Source: Clostridia bacterium
GTDB taxonomy: Bacteria; Bacillota; Clostridia; Christensenellales; Borkfalkiaceae
NCBI GenBank assembly: GCA_017886575.1
Contig: JAGHJP010000017.1
Coordinates: forward strand, 22,921-86,920
Direction: 5' to 3'
Length of the DNA stretch: 64,000 nucleotides
Every line of letters starts with the position of its first letter. The stretch's first letter is position 1. Shown here one piece after another: positions 29,055 to 40,939 of this stretch. The position numbers and the translations under genes are program-made. The notes beneath the pieces were generated by a model. That model was not told the origin of the DNA, did not search any database, and worked only from the letters and a program-made list of their open reading frames with translations.

Positions 29055-31352
29055 ATGAGCAAAAACACACAAGTAGCGGATGAAGTTTTTGAAGACGACA
29101 TCGACGAGACCAAGATCGATCAGGGCTCGTCTCATGTCTTTCTGAAGATCCTCAGTATCCTGCTCCTGGCGGGCATCGTAGCGGGATTTTTCGCCCCCGT
29201 TTACTTCACGTTGATCGACAGTACTTTCACCGTGCATACTAACGGCTCTATCCTCGGGGGAGATCTTTCTCTGTTCGGACTCATGATGGAAGAATTCCAG
29301 GCGTTTTTGGACGGTTCCGAGCAAACTGTCGGTCTGTTCTTCCGCATGTTATGGCTGAATAAATACGTATTCGGCATCGCCATTACAGCCGTACTGCTCC
29401 TCATCACCACGATCATCACTCTTTGCACGAAAAAGGCCGCTCCCGTGTGGTTCCGCATCGATTGCGTCCTTATCATGATCGTCTTCGCCTTCTACGGCGG
29501 GAACATCCTCGCCGACGGCGTATTGCAGTTCGACATCGTCATGATCACGGGCGTCGTCGCCTTGCTCTTCATGATCATCCACGGCTTCTCGAAAGGAGCG
29601 AAAGGCGTTGCGCCCACCCTCAGCTTCATCGCGATCGCCGCGGCTCTCGTCCTGACTGCGTATTACAGTTTCTTCGGCACGGAGGAAGTGTTCTGCATCT
29701 CCGCGGCAGGCTATTTCTTCAATATTATGCACAACGTCCTGAACCTCATCGTCGACGGCACGGAATTCGTGGCGCCCGTTGTGGAGACCTATCAGCTCGT
29801 TGCCTACATCACCTTTGCGCTTCTGGTCGTCAACCTGATCCTGACGGCGTTCCAGATGGGATTCATCAAGAGCAACTGGTTCACCTTCCTCCGCTATCTC
29901 GCGCAGGTCGGCCTCTGCGTTGCCACCATCGTCATGATCGCCATGAACATTGAAACGGACGACGTGTTCGGTCTGCTGCTCCCCTCCATCCTCGTCGGCG
30001 TATGCGCCCTCCTGATGCTCCTCTTCACCGTGATCGCCATGGCGGCCGGGCGGAAGAAGACGGATGAGGAAGAGGATGAAGAAGCGTCTGCGGAAACCGA
30101 GTCGATGGACGCGATCGCGCAGGGCGGCCAGCCTGTTCCCGCTTACAGCCAGCCCGCGCCCGCTTACGGCCAGCCTTACGGTCAGCCTTACGGTCAGTCC
30201 GGTCAGCCCATGCAGCCTTATTATCAGCCTGCGCCCAACGTTTACATCAATATTACGCCCGGCGGCGCGGTAACCGCTTCCACGACGGCTCCCGCCGAAG
30301 CGAGACCCGCACAGGAAACGCAGACCGCCCCCGTGGTGATCTCGGCGCCCGTGAAGGAAGCCCCCGCCGCCCCCGCCGCCCCCGCCGCGCCCGTGAAGGC
30401 GGCCCCTGCCGCCAAGCCGGTCATGGTACAGGCGGAAGAGACCGTTGAAACGGAAGATGCGGAAATAGCAGAAGAACCGAAAGAAAAACCCGCCAAAAAG
30501 CGTAGTTTCTGCGTGTTCCTCTCCCTTGTCCTGGCTATCGCTTCGGTCGCTCTGTTCGTCGTTCAATATCTTGACGTGCTCAAAGACCTCTTTACGGGCT
30601 TCTCCGTCGATACGCTCAGCGATACGGCGTTCCTGCTGCCTTGCGGCTTCTTCCTCGGCGTCCTGATCGGTTTCATCTGCTCGCTCGTCGCGCTCATCAA
30701 GCCCAGCAAGGTCGGCGCCTTCTTCACCTTCCTGTTCTTTGCCTTGGGCGGTGCGGCATGCTTTGCATACATTCAGCTCAACCAGGGCGGCATCGTTGAA
30801 GCCTTCACCGATATGACCTGGCTGACGATCGCCTCGATGGTCTGCATCGTTCTTTCTGTCCTCTTTGCCTTCATCGGCATCTTCCGCACCCGCGGCGTGA
30901 AGAAAGAAGAAGAATATGAAGAAGAGGAAGACGAAGGCGAAGAAGAAGAGGTCGTTCCCGAAAAAGCGACAAAAGAAAAAACGGCGAAAAAAGCGACGGA
31001 AGAACCCGCGGCGGCTGCGGTTGCTCCCGCGCCCGCTCCTGCGGAAGTTGCGCCTGCCGAAGCTGCCCCCGCGGCAACAGAGGCTGCTCCCGCGCCTGCT
31101 ACCGCGGAAACCGAGCCCGAAGAAGAGGAGGAAACGGATGCCTTCCTGCGCACCCTGTCCCCCGCCGAAAAGCGCGAATTCAACAGAGTGTTCCTGCAGG
31201 GCAAAGCGCCCGCTTACCTGCCCGCCTATAAGACCGGCGCAGACAACTCCCGCTTCTTCGATTCCATCTTCGTCTATCTCGGCAAGATGCGTTCGGTCAT
31301 TTCCGACAATCTGCTCGGCAAGATCTACGACTTCATGATGGAAAACAAATAA
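29055..31352 (+). CDS. large multi-pass membrane protein with low-complexity cytoplasmic-like linkers, unknown function
   Basis: Good start, perfect promoter, terminator; two TM blocks separated by YGQPYGQPYGQ and PAAPAAPAAP tracts; conserved-looking C-terminal FLRTLSPAEKREFNRVFL. Confidence 0.85.
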   Translation: MSKNTQVADEVFEDDIDETKIDQGSSHVFLKILSILLLAGIVAGFFAPVYFTLIDSTFTVHTNGSILGGDLSLFGLMMEEFQAFLDGSEQTVGLFFRMLWLNKYVFGIAITAVLLLITTIITLCTKKAAPVWFRIDCVLIMIVFAFYGGNILADGVLQFDIVMITGVVALLFMIIHGFSKGAKGVAPTLSFIAIAAALVLTAYYSFFGTEEVFCISAAGYFFNIMHNVLNLIVDGTEFVAPVVETYQLVAYITFALLVVNLILTAFQMGFIKSNWFTFLRYLAQVGLCVATIVMIAMNIETDDVFGLLLPSILVGVCALLMLLFTVIAMAAGRKKTDEEEDEEASAETESMDAIAQGGQPVPAYSQPAPAYGQPYGQPYGQSGQPMQPYYQPAPNVYINITPGGAVTASTTAPAEARPAQETQTAPVVISAPVKEAPAAPAAPAAPVKAAPAAKPVMVQAEETVETEDAEIAEEPKEKPAKKRSFCVFLSLVLAIASVALFVVQYLDVLKDLFTGFSVDTLSDTAFLLPCGFFLGVLIGFICSLVALIKPSKVGAFFTFLFFALGGAACFAYIQLNQGGIVEAFTDMTWLTIASMVCIVLSVLFAFIGIFRTRGVKKEEEYEEEEDEGEEEEVVPEKATKEKTAKKATEEPAAAAVAPAPAPAEVAPAEAAPAATEAAPAPATAETEPEEEEETDAFLRTLSPAEKREFNRVFLQGKAPAYLPAYKTGADNSRFFDSIFVYLGKMRSVISDNLLGKIYDFMMENK

Positions 31353-31367
31353 TCGTTCCGAAACGCA

Positions 31368-31398
31368 AAAACACCCGCACTCCTGCGGGTGTTTTTTA
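31368..31398 (+). terminator. intrinsic terminator
   Basis: AACACCCGCActccTGCGGGTGTTTTTT. Confidence 0.92.
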
Positions 31399-32224
31399 TG
31401 CGATTTACGGCTTTGCACGTTTTTGCCCGGGGCGGCTTTGTGCAAGCCCGACGGGATCGCCCGTTTTGCAGGGACGGCGTTCAATGCGGCAGGCGACGTT
31501 TGAGCCACGCCGCGGAAGCGGGCAGAACTTTTGCGCGCGGTCGCAGGCGGGACCCGCAAGCCGTGCAAACGGGCGAAGTTCTCCCCGTCGACGGAGCCGA
31601 ACGGTTCGCCCGAAGGAAAATGCCGCCGTTCCGTCCCGCCGACCGCGGCGGAACGATATTTTCAGCCGGATCGCCCCATTGTACACCCCCGGTCTTTTCT
31701 GCTTTCCGGCATCCGCGGCCGACTGCTTTATCGGCGGAACCGACGCGCCCACGCGGTCTTTTGCCGTAACGGTCACATCGGCTGCCGTTCTTATTCCGAG
31801 GCCGACATACGGCGTTCAAAAAACGATTGCCAACATTTTATCTCCTGCGACACAAAATACAACGCTCTCACGCCCCTTCTTTTCCCCTTCCGCCGTCCGC
31901 ACGCCCGTTTTCCGTTCCCCTTCTGTCCGCCCCGCCCTCGCCGTTTCGGCGCGGGAAAAGAAGAGCGCGCTTTGAGCCGCCGTCCCGAGCCCCTCACGGC
32001 GACCGACGCACCGTCCCACAAAAAACCGCCCCGAAAATGCCCGCGGGAAAGATATGCAACGCCAAGCATATGCCTGCCGCCGCATGCGACGGGTTTTTGC
32101 GGCGAAAATAAGGCAAACTGCGGCGCAAAACATATGTCCGCCGCCGCATAAGAAAAACAAAGAAAAGAAAGGCCGCGGGGACGGCAGAAATCGGCGGGGC
32201 GGAACGATTCTTTCAAACGTAAGC

Positions 32225-32256
32225 GCCGCTACGCATTCCCGGGAATGCGTAGCGGC
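32225..32256. terminator. perfect 32-bp palindrome, likely hemW terminator hairpin
   Basis: GCCGCTACGCATTCCCGGGAATGCGTAGCGGC, ~20 bp past the hemW stop. Confidence 0.55.
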
Positions 32257-32275
32257 TCTTCGTTCCGTTAAAACC

Positions 32276-33403
32276 TTATTTCGCCCGTTCGTTGTCCTCC
32301 AGAAAGGGCATCAGAATGCTGTTCTGCACATAGAGATATTCGTCCCTGATCTTCAGCCGGCCGCCCACCCGCTCCAGATACGGCTCGTTTTTGCGCAGAG
32401 CATTCTGATACAGGTCGGCAAAACCGACGCCGAACTCCTTTTCGAAGGCGGGCACGTCCAGCCCCTCGCTCGTGCGCAGAGCAAGCATGATCTTCTCGAA
32501 GCGCGCGTCCTTGCGCGTGACCCCCTCGCTGTCCACGGCGGGAATGAAGCCCGAAAGAATGCACTTCATGTACCCGTCCAAATCGAAAGTGTTCGTGATG
32601 CGGTTGCCCATAACGAAAGAACTTGCCGACAGACCGAACCCGATATATTCCCCCCGCCGCCAATAATTGAGGTTGTGGCGGCTTTGCCTGCCGGGCTTGG
32701 CAAAGTTGGAAACCTCATACCGCTCATACCCCCTCTCTTTTAAGAGGACGCGGCCGTAGTCATACATCTCGGCGACTTCGTCGCCGTCGGGCAGTTCACC
32801 GTTGAGATAATCGGTATAGATGGGTGTGCCCGGCTCGACGGTCAACGCGTACATGGAGATATGCGACGAGCCGCATTTGTATGCCAGCTCGATCGTCTTA
32901 AAAATGTCATCCCTGGTCTGATTTTTCAGTCCCAGCATGACGTCCGTGGAGAAATTTTCGCCCTTTAAGAGGGTGGTCGCATAGACATAATCCCGCACGT
33001 TGTGGATGCGCCCGAGGTCTTCGAGCTGTTCGTCGATCGCCGTCTGCAGCCCGATGGAATAGCGGTTGATGCCCGCCCGTTTATAGGTCGCCACCTTGTT
33101 TTCGCTGATCGTGCCGGGGTTGAGTTCCAAGGTCACTTCGGGATTTTTGGCGAGGCGGAAACATTTTTGTATCTGATTAACGGCGCCGTAAATGTACTTG
33201 GGGTCGATGACGGAAGGCGTGCCCCCACCGAAATAGACGGTGTCGAATGTATAGTCCTTCAACTGCTCTTTCCGAAATTCCATCTCCTTATACAGACAGG
33301 CCATGTACGCCTCTTCATAGGCGGACTTGTCCGCAAAGGAACAAAAATCGCAGTACGAACACTTTTGCCTGCAAAACGGGATATGCACATAAATTCCGGG
33401 CAT
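32276..33403 (-). CDS. hemW: HemW-type radical SAM protein (coproporphyrinogen III oxidase-like)
   Basis: GIYVHIPFCRQKCSYCDFCSF, YFGGGTPSV, ELNPGTIS, GFGLSASSF. Confidence 0.95.
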   Translation of the reverse strand: MPGIYVHIPFCRQKCSYCDFCSFADKSAYEEAYMACLYKEMEFRKEQLKDYTFDTVYFGGGTPSVIDPKYIYGAVNQIQKCFRLAKNPEVTLELNPGTISENKVATYKRAGINRYSIGLQTAIDEQLEDLGRIHNVRDYVYATTLLKGENFSTDVMLGLKNQTRDDIFKTIELAYKCGSSHISMYALTVEPGTPIYTDYLNGELPDGDEVAEMYDYGRVLLKERGYERYEVSNFAKPGRQSRHNLNYWRRGEYIGFGLSASSFVMGNRITNTFDLDGYMKCILSGFIPAVDSEGVTRKDARFEKIMLALRTSEGLDVPAFEKEFGVGFADLYQNALRKNEPYLERVGGRLKIRDEYLYVQNSILMPFLEDNERAK

Positions 33404-33448
33404 GGTTCTTCTTTTTTACCTCCTGAAACGGATTTCCCGGGGGAAAGT

Positions 33449-33763
33449 TCATTCGCCCCGCCATTGGTATTTTTCCATATCGACGGTATTGTCCGCGCGT
33501 ACCTCCACGCCCTCGGCAAGGAGCAATTGCTTTTGCGCGTCCGTGCCGCCGAAGGCGAACGCGGGGGCGAGCCCGCCGAAGCGGTTGACCACCCGATGGC
33601 AGGGAATGACGCCCGGCATGGGATTGACGTGCAGGGCATAGCCCACCTGCCGCGCCATGCGCGGCGCCCCCAGCGCCCGCGCGATCTGCCCGTAAGTCAC
33701 GACCTTGCCGCGCGGCACTTTTTGCAGATACGCATAGACCCGCTCGAAAAAATCTCCCGCCAT
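33449..33763 (-). CDS. MGMT/Ogt-like DNA methyltransferase-domain protein
   Basis: VPRGKVVTYGQIARALG, IPCHRVV (Cys retained), ~104 aa. Confidence 0.88.
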   Translation of the reverse strand: MAGDFFERVYAYLQKVPRGKVVTYGQIARALGAPRMARQVGYALHVNPMPGVIPCHRVVNRFGGLAPAFAFGGTDAQKQLLLAEGVEVRADNTVDMEKYQWRGE

Positions 33764-33767
33764 AAAA

Positions 33768-34634
33768 TTACTCCTTTTTGCTATGCAACGCCGAGAAAAT
33801 ATGAAAGAAACACCAGAAAAGCACGACGACGGAAACGCCCATCGACAGCAAGACCGGCAGAGCCGTTCCGCCGTCGCCCTGGGCGCGGTCTGTCACCGTA
33901 TACAAAACGAACATCTGCACGACCGTCAGCAGAACGACCGCCGACAGCGCGAAAACGGTGCGCATTTTCAGCGAAGGGACCGCTTTTTCCGCGTGCAGCG
34001 CTCTCTGCCAAAGGGAGAGGGCGGAGATCTGCAAAATGACGGCGGCGCCCGACAGGGCGGCTGTGGCTGTATCCGGTACAAAGGCACAGACGATGCAGAG
34101 GACGAAAGCCAGCAGGAAAGCGGCCGCACCGACCGCCCGATGCGCGCCCGATTGCGGCAGGCAAGCCGTTAAAAACGCCTGCACGGCATACGCCGCGGCG
34201 GATGCAAACGCCGGCACGATAACGATGACGCCGACAAAAGACAGTTCGTCAATGCGGACACCGGAACAGACGCTTATCCCGAAGCCGATCGCCGCCGTCA
34301 GGGTCAAAAATACGACGTCCGCCGCCCGCAAAGGGTATTTCCCGCACGAAAATATCCTGCGTTTGGCGGCAAAAACGAGGCAGGTGAGGATGAGCCCGAC
34401 CAGACCGCAGAGCGTGCCGCCGAAAAAGACGGCTATGCCCGTTTCCCAGGCGGGAACGATAAAATATGTAACGGCGGCGGCATAGAACAAAAACGTCAAC
34501 ACGCCGCCGGCAACGCCCAGGCTCCGCACGGAAGCGGGCAGGCGCGGCGGGAGAGACGGGGCATTTTCGGACGGGGCGGCGGCTTTTGCGCCTTCGCCCT
34601 TTTCCGCCCGGCTCTTTGCGTCTTTCTCCCCCAT
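33768..34634 (-). CDS. multi-pass membrane protein, unknown function
   Basis: Start set at MGEKDAKSRAEKGEG; repeated hydrophobic helices. Confidence 0.7.
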   Translation of the reverse strand: MGEKDAKSRAEKGEGAKAAAPSENAPSLPPRLPASVRSLGVAGGVLTFLFYAAAVTYFIVPAWETGIAVFFGGTLCGLVGLILTCLVFAAKRRIFSCGKYPLRAADVVFLTLTAAIGFGISVCSGVRIDELSFVGVIVIVPAFASAAAYAVQAFLTACLPQSGAHRAVGAAAFLLAFVLCIVCAFVPDTATAALSGAAVILQISALSLWQRALHAEKAVPSLKMRTVFALSAVVLLTVVQMFVLYTVTDRAQGDGGTALPVLLSMGVSVVVLFWCFFHIFSALHSKKE

Positions 34635-34714
34635 TTTCTTCTCCTTTTTATCGCGTTTTTCCCCGTTCAACGCAGGCATGCCCTGCGTCTTTTGAACGAA
34701 TGCCGCAGAAAGTT

Positions 34715-36526
<1,812 letters not shown>

Positions 36527-36607
36527 AAAATTCCTCTTTTCGCCGCCCGCGGGAACGGGGCGCCCTCCGTATCTTCCCCGCGGGGCGGGGGAATGCCGTA
36601 TATTGCT

Positions 36608-36636
36608 ATTATACAAAATTTCCCCGCGCTTTGCAA
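36608..36636 (-). promoter_or_regulatory. sigma-A promoter for lepA
   Basis: Minus strand TTGCAA-17 nt-TATAAT. Confidence 0.75.
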
Positions 36637-36698
36637 GAATTTCCGCCGCCCCGCGCAAAAAAAGGCGCCGCGGCGGGGACGCGCGGCAAAGGGAGCGT

Positions 36699-37595
36699 TC
36701 AGCGGAGATGGTTTTCGATGACGGACAAAAATGCCCGCACCGCCTCGTTCGGCCGCAGCGGAGAGAGAATGCCGTAGGGCACGACGTAATCGAGATCCAC
36801 GGGCACGGTCTTCAAGGCGGGGTGCACGTCCTTCCAGGCGTCGAGGGTCAGAAGGAGTTCCCCCGTTTCCTCGCAGCGGTTGAACACGCCGATGTCGTAG
36901 TAACGCGGCGAATCTTCCAGCCGTATCCGCGGATATTCCGCCTGCAGCTTGCGGCGCACGGCGTCGATGACGCCGCTCATGCCCCGCTTCAGAAGGACGA
37001 GCCGCTCCCCTTCGAGGTCGGAAAGCGTCAGCCGCTCCTTTCCCGCCAGCCGGTGCCCGCGCGGCACGCCGATGCACAGCCTGTACGCGCCGAGGTTGAG
37101 CACACGGAACATTTCCGAATAGCCCGCGATGTCGCACGAGCCGATCATCACGTCGAACTTTCGCCCGATGGAGTGGTACACTTCGTCGAGTTCCTCCACC
37201 GTGTCTTTGAAAGGGACGATCTGCAATTTGCAATCGCACGGCGCGCCGTCCGCCGCGCTCTCGTTCCACAAGTCGAGAAGGCGTTTGCAGGGATTGAGCA
37301 GGGAATTGCCGACGCGGACGGTGCGCCTCGTCCCCTCCGCCGCCGCCCGCGCCCGCGCCGCCGCGCCCGCCGCCTGCTCTTGCAGAAACCGCGCGTCGCG
37401 CAGGAGAGACCTGCCCGCTTCCGTGAGGGCCATGCCCCGGTTGCTGCGGGTAAAGAGCGCCGTTCCGATCTCCCGCTCCAAGCCGTTTATCTGCTTCATG
37501 ACCGCCGTCGATGACAGGAAAAGTTCCTCGGCCGCCTTGCTCAGGCTGCCGCGCTCCGCCACTTTTATGAACGTCTTGACCGCCTCTTCTATCAT
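36699..37595 (-). CDS. LysR-family transcriptional regulator
   Basis: [54 protein letters not shown]. Confidence 0.95.
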   Translation of the reverse strand: MIEEAVKTFIKVAERGSLSKAAEELFLSSTAVMKQINGLEREIGTALFTRSNRGMALTEAGRSLLRDARFLQEQAAGAAARARAAAEGTRRTVRVGNSLLNPCKRLLDLWNESAADGAPCDCKLQIVPFKDTVEELDEVYHSIGRKFDVMIGSCDIAGYSEMFRVLNLGAYRLCIGVPRGHRLAGKERLTLSDLEGERLVLLKRGMSGVIDAVRRKLQAEYPRIRLEDSPRYYDIGVFNRCEETGELLLTLDAWKDVHPALKTVPVDLDYVVPYGILSPLRPNEAVRAFLSVIENHLR

Positions 37596-37710
37596 ACGCC
37601 CCTCCTCTTCAATATAAACTTTTGGTTGATATCATTATAACAAAAATGCGCTTCCGCGTCAATAAAAAGTGTGGTATACTATGGATGACAAAAAAAGGAG
37701 GAAACGAACA

Positions 37711-38550
37711 ATGCAATACATCACTTTGCGCAACGGCGTGAAAATGCCGGCTTTGGGATACGGCGTGTATCAGGTGGATCCCGCGGAATGCGAGCGGTGC
37801 GTGGCGGACGCCCTGGCGGTGGGATACCGCTCGGTCGACACGGCGCAGGCGTACCACAACGAAGAGGGCGTGGGCAACGCGGTCGCCAAGAGCGGCGTCC
37901 CGCGCGAGGAGCTGTTCCTGACGACCAAGGTATGGATATCCAACGCGGGCTACGAAAGGGCGAAGGCGTCCATCGACGCGTCCCTCAAAAAACTCCGCAC
38001 GGACTACATCGACCTGCTGCTCATCCACCAGCCGTTCGGCGATTACTACGGAACGTGGCGGGCGATGGAAGAGGCGTACAAGGCGGGCAAACTGCGCGCC
38101 ATCGGCGTGTCCAACTTCTATCCCGACCGTCTGACGGACATCTGCCTGTACGCGGAGATCGCGCCCATGGTCAACCAGGTGGAGACGCACGTCTTTCAGC
38201 AGCAGAAAGGGGCGCATGCGGTCATGCAGAAATACGGCGTGGCGCACGAGAGCTGGGGGCCCTTCGCCGAAGGCAGAAAGGACTTCTTTCAGAACCCCGT
38301 GCTCAAAGAAGTGGGCGACAAATACGGCAAAACGGCGGCGCAGGTCGCCCTGCGTTACCTCATCCAGAGCGACGTCGTCGTCATTCCCAAGTCCACGCAC
38401 AGGGAGCGCATGAAGGAAAACTTCGAAGTGTTCAACTTTGCCCTGACCGACGGCGACATGGCGAAGATCGCCGCCCTCGACGAAAAAGAGAGCGCCTTCT
38501 TTTCGCACTACGACCCCGCTTTCGTGGAGATGCTCTCCACGGTAAAATGA
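37711..38550 (+). CDS. aldo/keto reductase
   Basis: MQYITLRNGVKMPALGYGVYQ, GYRSVDTAQAYHNEEGVG, LLIHQPFGDYYGTWRAMEE, IPKSTHRERMKEN. Confidence 0.95.
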   Translation: MQYITLRNGVKMPALGYGVYQVDPAECERCVADALAVGYRSVDTAQAYHNEEGVGNAVAKSGVPREELFLTTKVWISNAGYERAKASIDASLKKLRTDYIDLLLIHQPFGDYYGTWRAMEEAYKAGKLRAIGVSNFYPDRLTDICLYAEIAPMVNQVETHVFQQQKGAHAVMQKYGVAHESWGPFAEGRKDFFQNPVLKEVGDKYGKTAAQVALRYLIQSDVVVIPKSTHRERMKENFEVFNFALTDGDMAKIAALDEKESAFFSHYDPAFVEMLSTVK

Positions 38551-38605
38551 GCGGCGGCGGGATCGATTTTTCCCTCCGCATATCGCAACGAATGACAAAA
38601 AGACA

Positions 38606-38647
38606 AGGGGCATGCCCGCGTTCGGCGGGCATGCCCCTTTTTTTGCT
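38606..38647. terminator. bidirectional terminator built from two GGGCATGCCC palindromes
   Basis: AAGGGGCATGCCCGCgttcgGCGGGCATGCCCCTTTTTTTT between convergent genes. Confidence 0.88.
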
Positions 38648-38656
38648 TTTTTATGT

Positions 38657-40507
38657 TCAGCGGGAACGCAGGCGCAGTTTGAGCGCGTCGGCAAGCGTCA
38701 GCGCGTCCGCGCGGACATATCCCGTCCCTCCCTCGCAAGCAAGGTACCGCCGGGTTTTCGCCGAAAGAAAGACCACGTTGCCGTCGGACGTTTCCAACGG
38801 ATAGAAGAGCGCGGCGGCGGGGTCGTCCGTGGCGCCGACATAGAAAACACCGCCATAACGGAACACGCCCATGGTCTCGCCGCCCAGGCGGATATTGACG
38901 CCCGCGCCGACGTTGACGATCTCTACCGCATCCGTAAAGCCGCTTTCGACCGCCAGCACCGTCCTGCCGCCGAGCGTGCCGCCGTCGGCAAGCCCCGCGT
39001 TGTCCCCCTCCATGTCGAACGCCAGATAGTTGCCGTCCGCCACTTCCGCCGGCTCGGTCCCCGCCGTTTCCAGCGACTGCGTGCAGTATTTTTTGACGAT
39101 GTCATAGAGGGTCGTGCCCGAGGAGAAGGTGTATTTTTCGCCGTGCTCCGCCGTCCGCGTCCGCTCCCACTTCCGGAGGATCTCTTCCTCGCTGTCCGTG
39201 TGCGCGTTCACCTTGTAGCTGTTGGCGGTGGCTTCGTAATTTTCCCACCCGTTTTCCGAATAATCGATGTGGTATATCCCCCACGCGGAATCCGTCCAGG
39301 CATTGTTGATCTTATACGTCCAGCTCACCCAATGCCAGTTGTTGCGGTTGAGCGCGTCGAGGGTGTATTCCCAGCTCTCTTCAAGGTTGTAACAGGTAAA
39401 CTCACCCATCTGTACGGGAATGCCGAAGTTCTGCGCGGCGACGTTTTCGATCTTGTTTTCCACGGAGACCGCATGCGCGGCGGTGTCGTGCTCGGCGCCC
39501 GAATAATGATGGAAGGAATACATACAGTTTTCCCAGCCGTATTCGCTTGGCTGCGGCAGGTTGTTGCCCTCCCAGCAGGACTCGAACACCACGATGTGAT
39601 CCTGGTCGACTTCGCGGATGGCGTCGTATGCGCGATCCATAAAAATCCAATGGCGCACGGTCGTGCTCTGCGTACCCGAACCCTCGTTGCGTTCGCCCGG
39701 CTCGTTGAGGATGTCGTACGCCGCCACGTTGGGATTGTCCTGAAAATGTTCGGCGATCGCCCTCCAGAGATCGACGGTCAGGGACATCTTCTGCTCGTTG
39801 GAATAGAAGTCCACGTCCGCCGCCGCCAGCACCTGACCGCTGTGGTCCTGCCCGTTCTGCGAGCCGTATGCGCCGTGCAGGTCCAGAATGGTGTACATGC
39901 CGTATTCCGCCGCCTTGGCGACAAATTCGTCGAGCATAGTGAAATCGTAACTCTTGCCCGCGTATTCGAGCCCCTGCACGGCGGCAAAATCGACGTTCAT
40001 GTAGGTGAACGGCAAGCGGATACACGTCATACCCATGTCCGCGCAATTCTGAAAATCGGCGTCCGTCCACCAATCGGCCTGATACGCCTTCCACAGTGCC
40101 TCCGCCTTTTCAAACCCGAAGCGGGCGATGAATACCCGCGAAGTGGTGATGTGGTCGATGCAGGTGATCTCCGTCTGCTCTTCCCCTTCGCCGACCGTCC
40201 CCGAACTTTCCGCAAATCCCGTCATCCACTGCTCGATGACGCCCAGCCCGCCCGCGTTGACGCCGCGCAGCCAGACCACGTCGCCCGTGCCGTTCTCGTC
40301 GCGGATGAACTCCCCGTCCGTTTTAAGCATGGTCAGCCCGTCCGTCTGGTCTCCGGGGGGCGTTTCCTGCCCGGAACTCCCTCCGGACCCCGAAGTCCCT
40401 TCATCGGGCGCGCACGCCGCGAGCGCGAGAAAAGACGCGCACAGCACGAATACGCAAAGCAAAAGTCCGGACACTTTCCGATACAATTTCAAAACTTTTC
40501 TTTTCAT
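38657..40507 (-). CDS. glycoside hydrolase family 5 (cellulase-like), lipoprotein
   Basis: Lipobox LALAAC; WLRGVNAGGLGVIEQWM, CIRLPFTYMNVD, YDILNEPGERN, MGEFTCYN. Confidence 0.88.
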   Translation of the reverse strand: MKRKVLKLYRKVSGLLLCVFVLCASFLALAACAPDEGTSGSGGSSGQETPPGDQTDGLTMLKTDGEFIRDENGTGDVVWLRGVNAGGLGVIEQWMTGFAESSGTVGEGEEQTEITCIDHITTSRVFIARFGFEKAEALWKAYQADWWTDADFQNCADMGMTCIRLPFTYMNVDFAAVQGLEYAGKSYDFTMLDEFVAKAAEYGMYTILDLHGAYGSQNGQDHSGQVLAAADVDFYSNEQKMSLTVDLWRAIAEHFQDNPNVAAYDILNEPGERNEGSGTQSTTVRHWIFMDRAYDAIREVDQDHIVVFESCWEGNNLPQPSEYGWENCMYSFHHYSGAEHDTAAHAVSVENKIENVAAQNFGIPVQMGEFTCYNLEESWEYTLDALNRNNWHWVSWTYKINNAWTDSAWGIYHIDYSENGWENYEATANSYKVNAHTDSEEEILRKWERTRTAEHGEKYTFSSGTTLYDIVKKYCTQSLETAGTEPAEVADGNYLAFDMEGDNAGLADGGTLGGRTVLAVESGFTDAVEIVNVGAGVNIRLGGETMGVFRYGGVFYVGATDDPAAALFYPLETSDGNVVFLSAKTRRYLACEGGTGYVRADALTLADALKLRLRSR

Positions 40508-40770
40508 TTCCGGCATTCTTCCTTCCGACGGGGCGTTCCGCCCCTTCGCCATAAATTTTTTTCAAAATCAAAGACTTCTTTCCGGTATCCGCCGGCAGTA
40601 CCGCCCCGCGGGACGCCCTTGCACCCGGCGCCATCCTGCCGCTGCCATATACAACGGAATTATTATATATGATTTCGAGCGCCGCCGCAATGCACTGTTT
40701 TTATGTTCGTGCAAAAAATATACTTTTACATGCATCAGACTATAAATGAACCAAAGAAAAAAACCGTACC

Positions 40771-40799
40771 TTGCAATATCGGCACAATTCATGTATGAT
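40771..40799 (+). promoter_or_regulatory. sigma-A-type promoter for GH3 gene
   Basis: TTGCAA-17 nt-TATGAT. Confidence 0.7.
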
Positions 40800-40809
40800 A
40801 TAGGAAGAA

Positions 40810-40835
40810 GTCTTATTAAGGTAACTTAATAAGAC
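40810..40835. promoter_or_regulatory. perfect palindromic operator candidate
   Basis: GTCTTATTAAGgtaaCTTAATAAGAC, 11-bp arms, 4-bp spacer, just downstream of -10. Confidence 0.7.
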
Positions 40836-40939
40836 GAAACGGAAAAATGCGGGGCGGCGCTGCAAACGGAAGGAGAGGCAAACACCGCTGCGGGCCATCC
40901 CGTATTTTATAAAAATTATCGGAGGTAAAAGTAAGCAAC

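Noticed and set aside
29724-29733. TTATGCACA DnaA-box-like match
   Set aside because: Single isolated match inside a coding region far from dnaA.
29349-31568. 739-aa minus-strand ORF antisense to the membrane protein gene
   Set aside because: Low-complexity Arg/Gly/Glu antisense frame; plus strand has the consensus promoter, start and terminator.
38612-40672. 686-aa plus-strand ORF opposite GH5
   Set aside because: Antisense frame; minus strand has lipobox and GH5 motifs.
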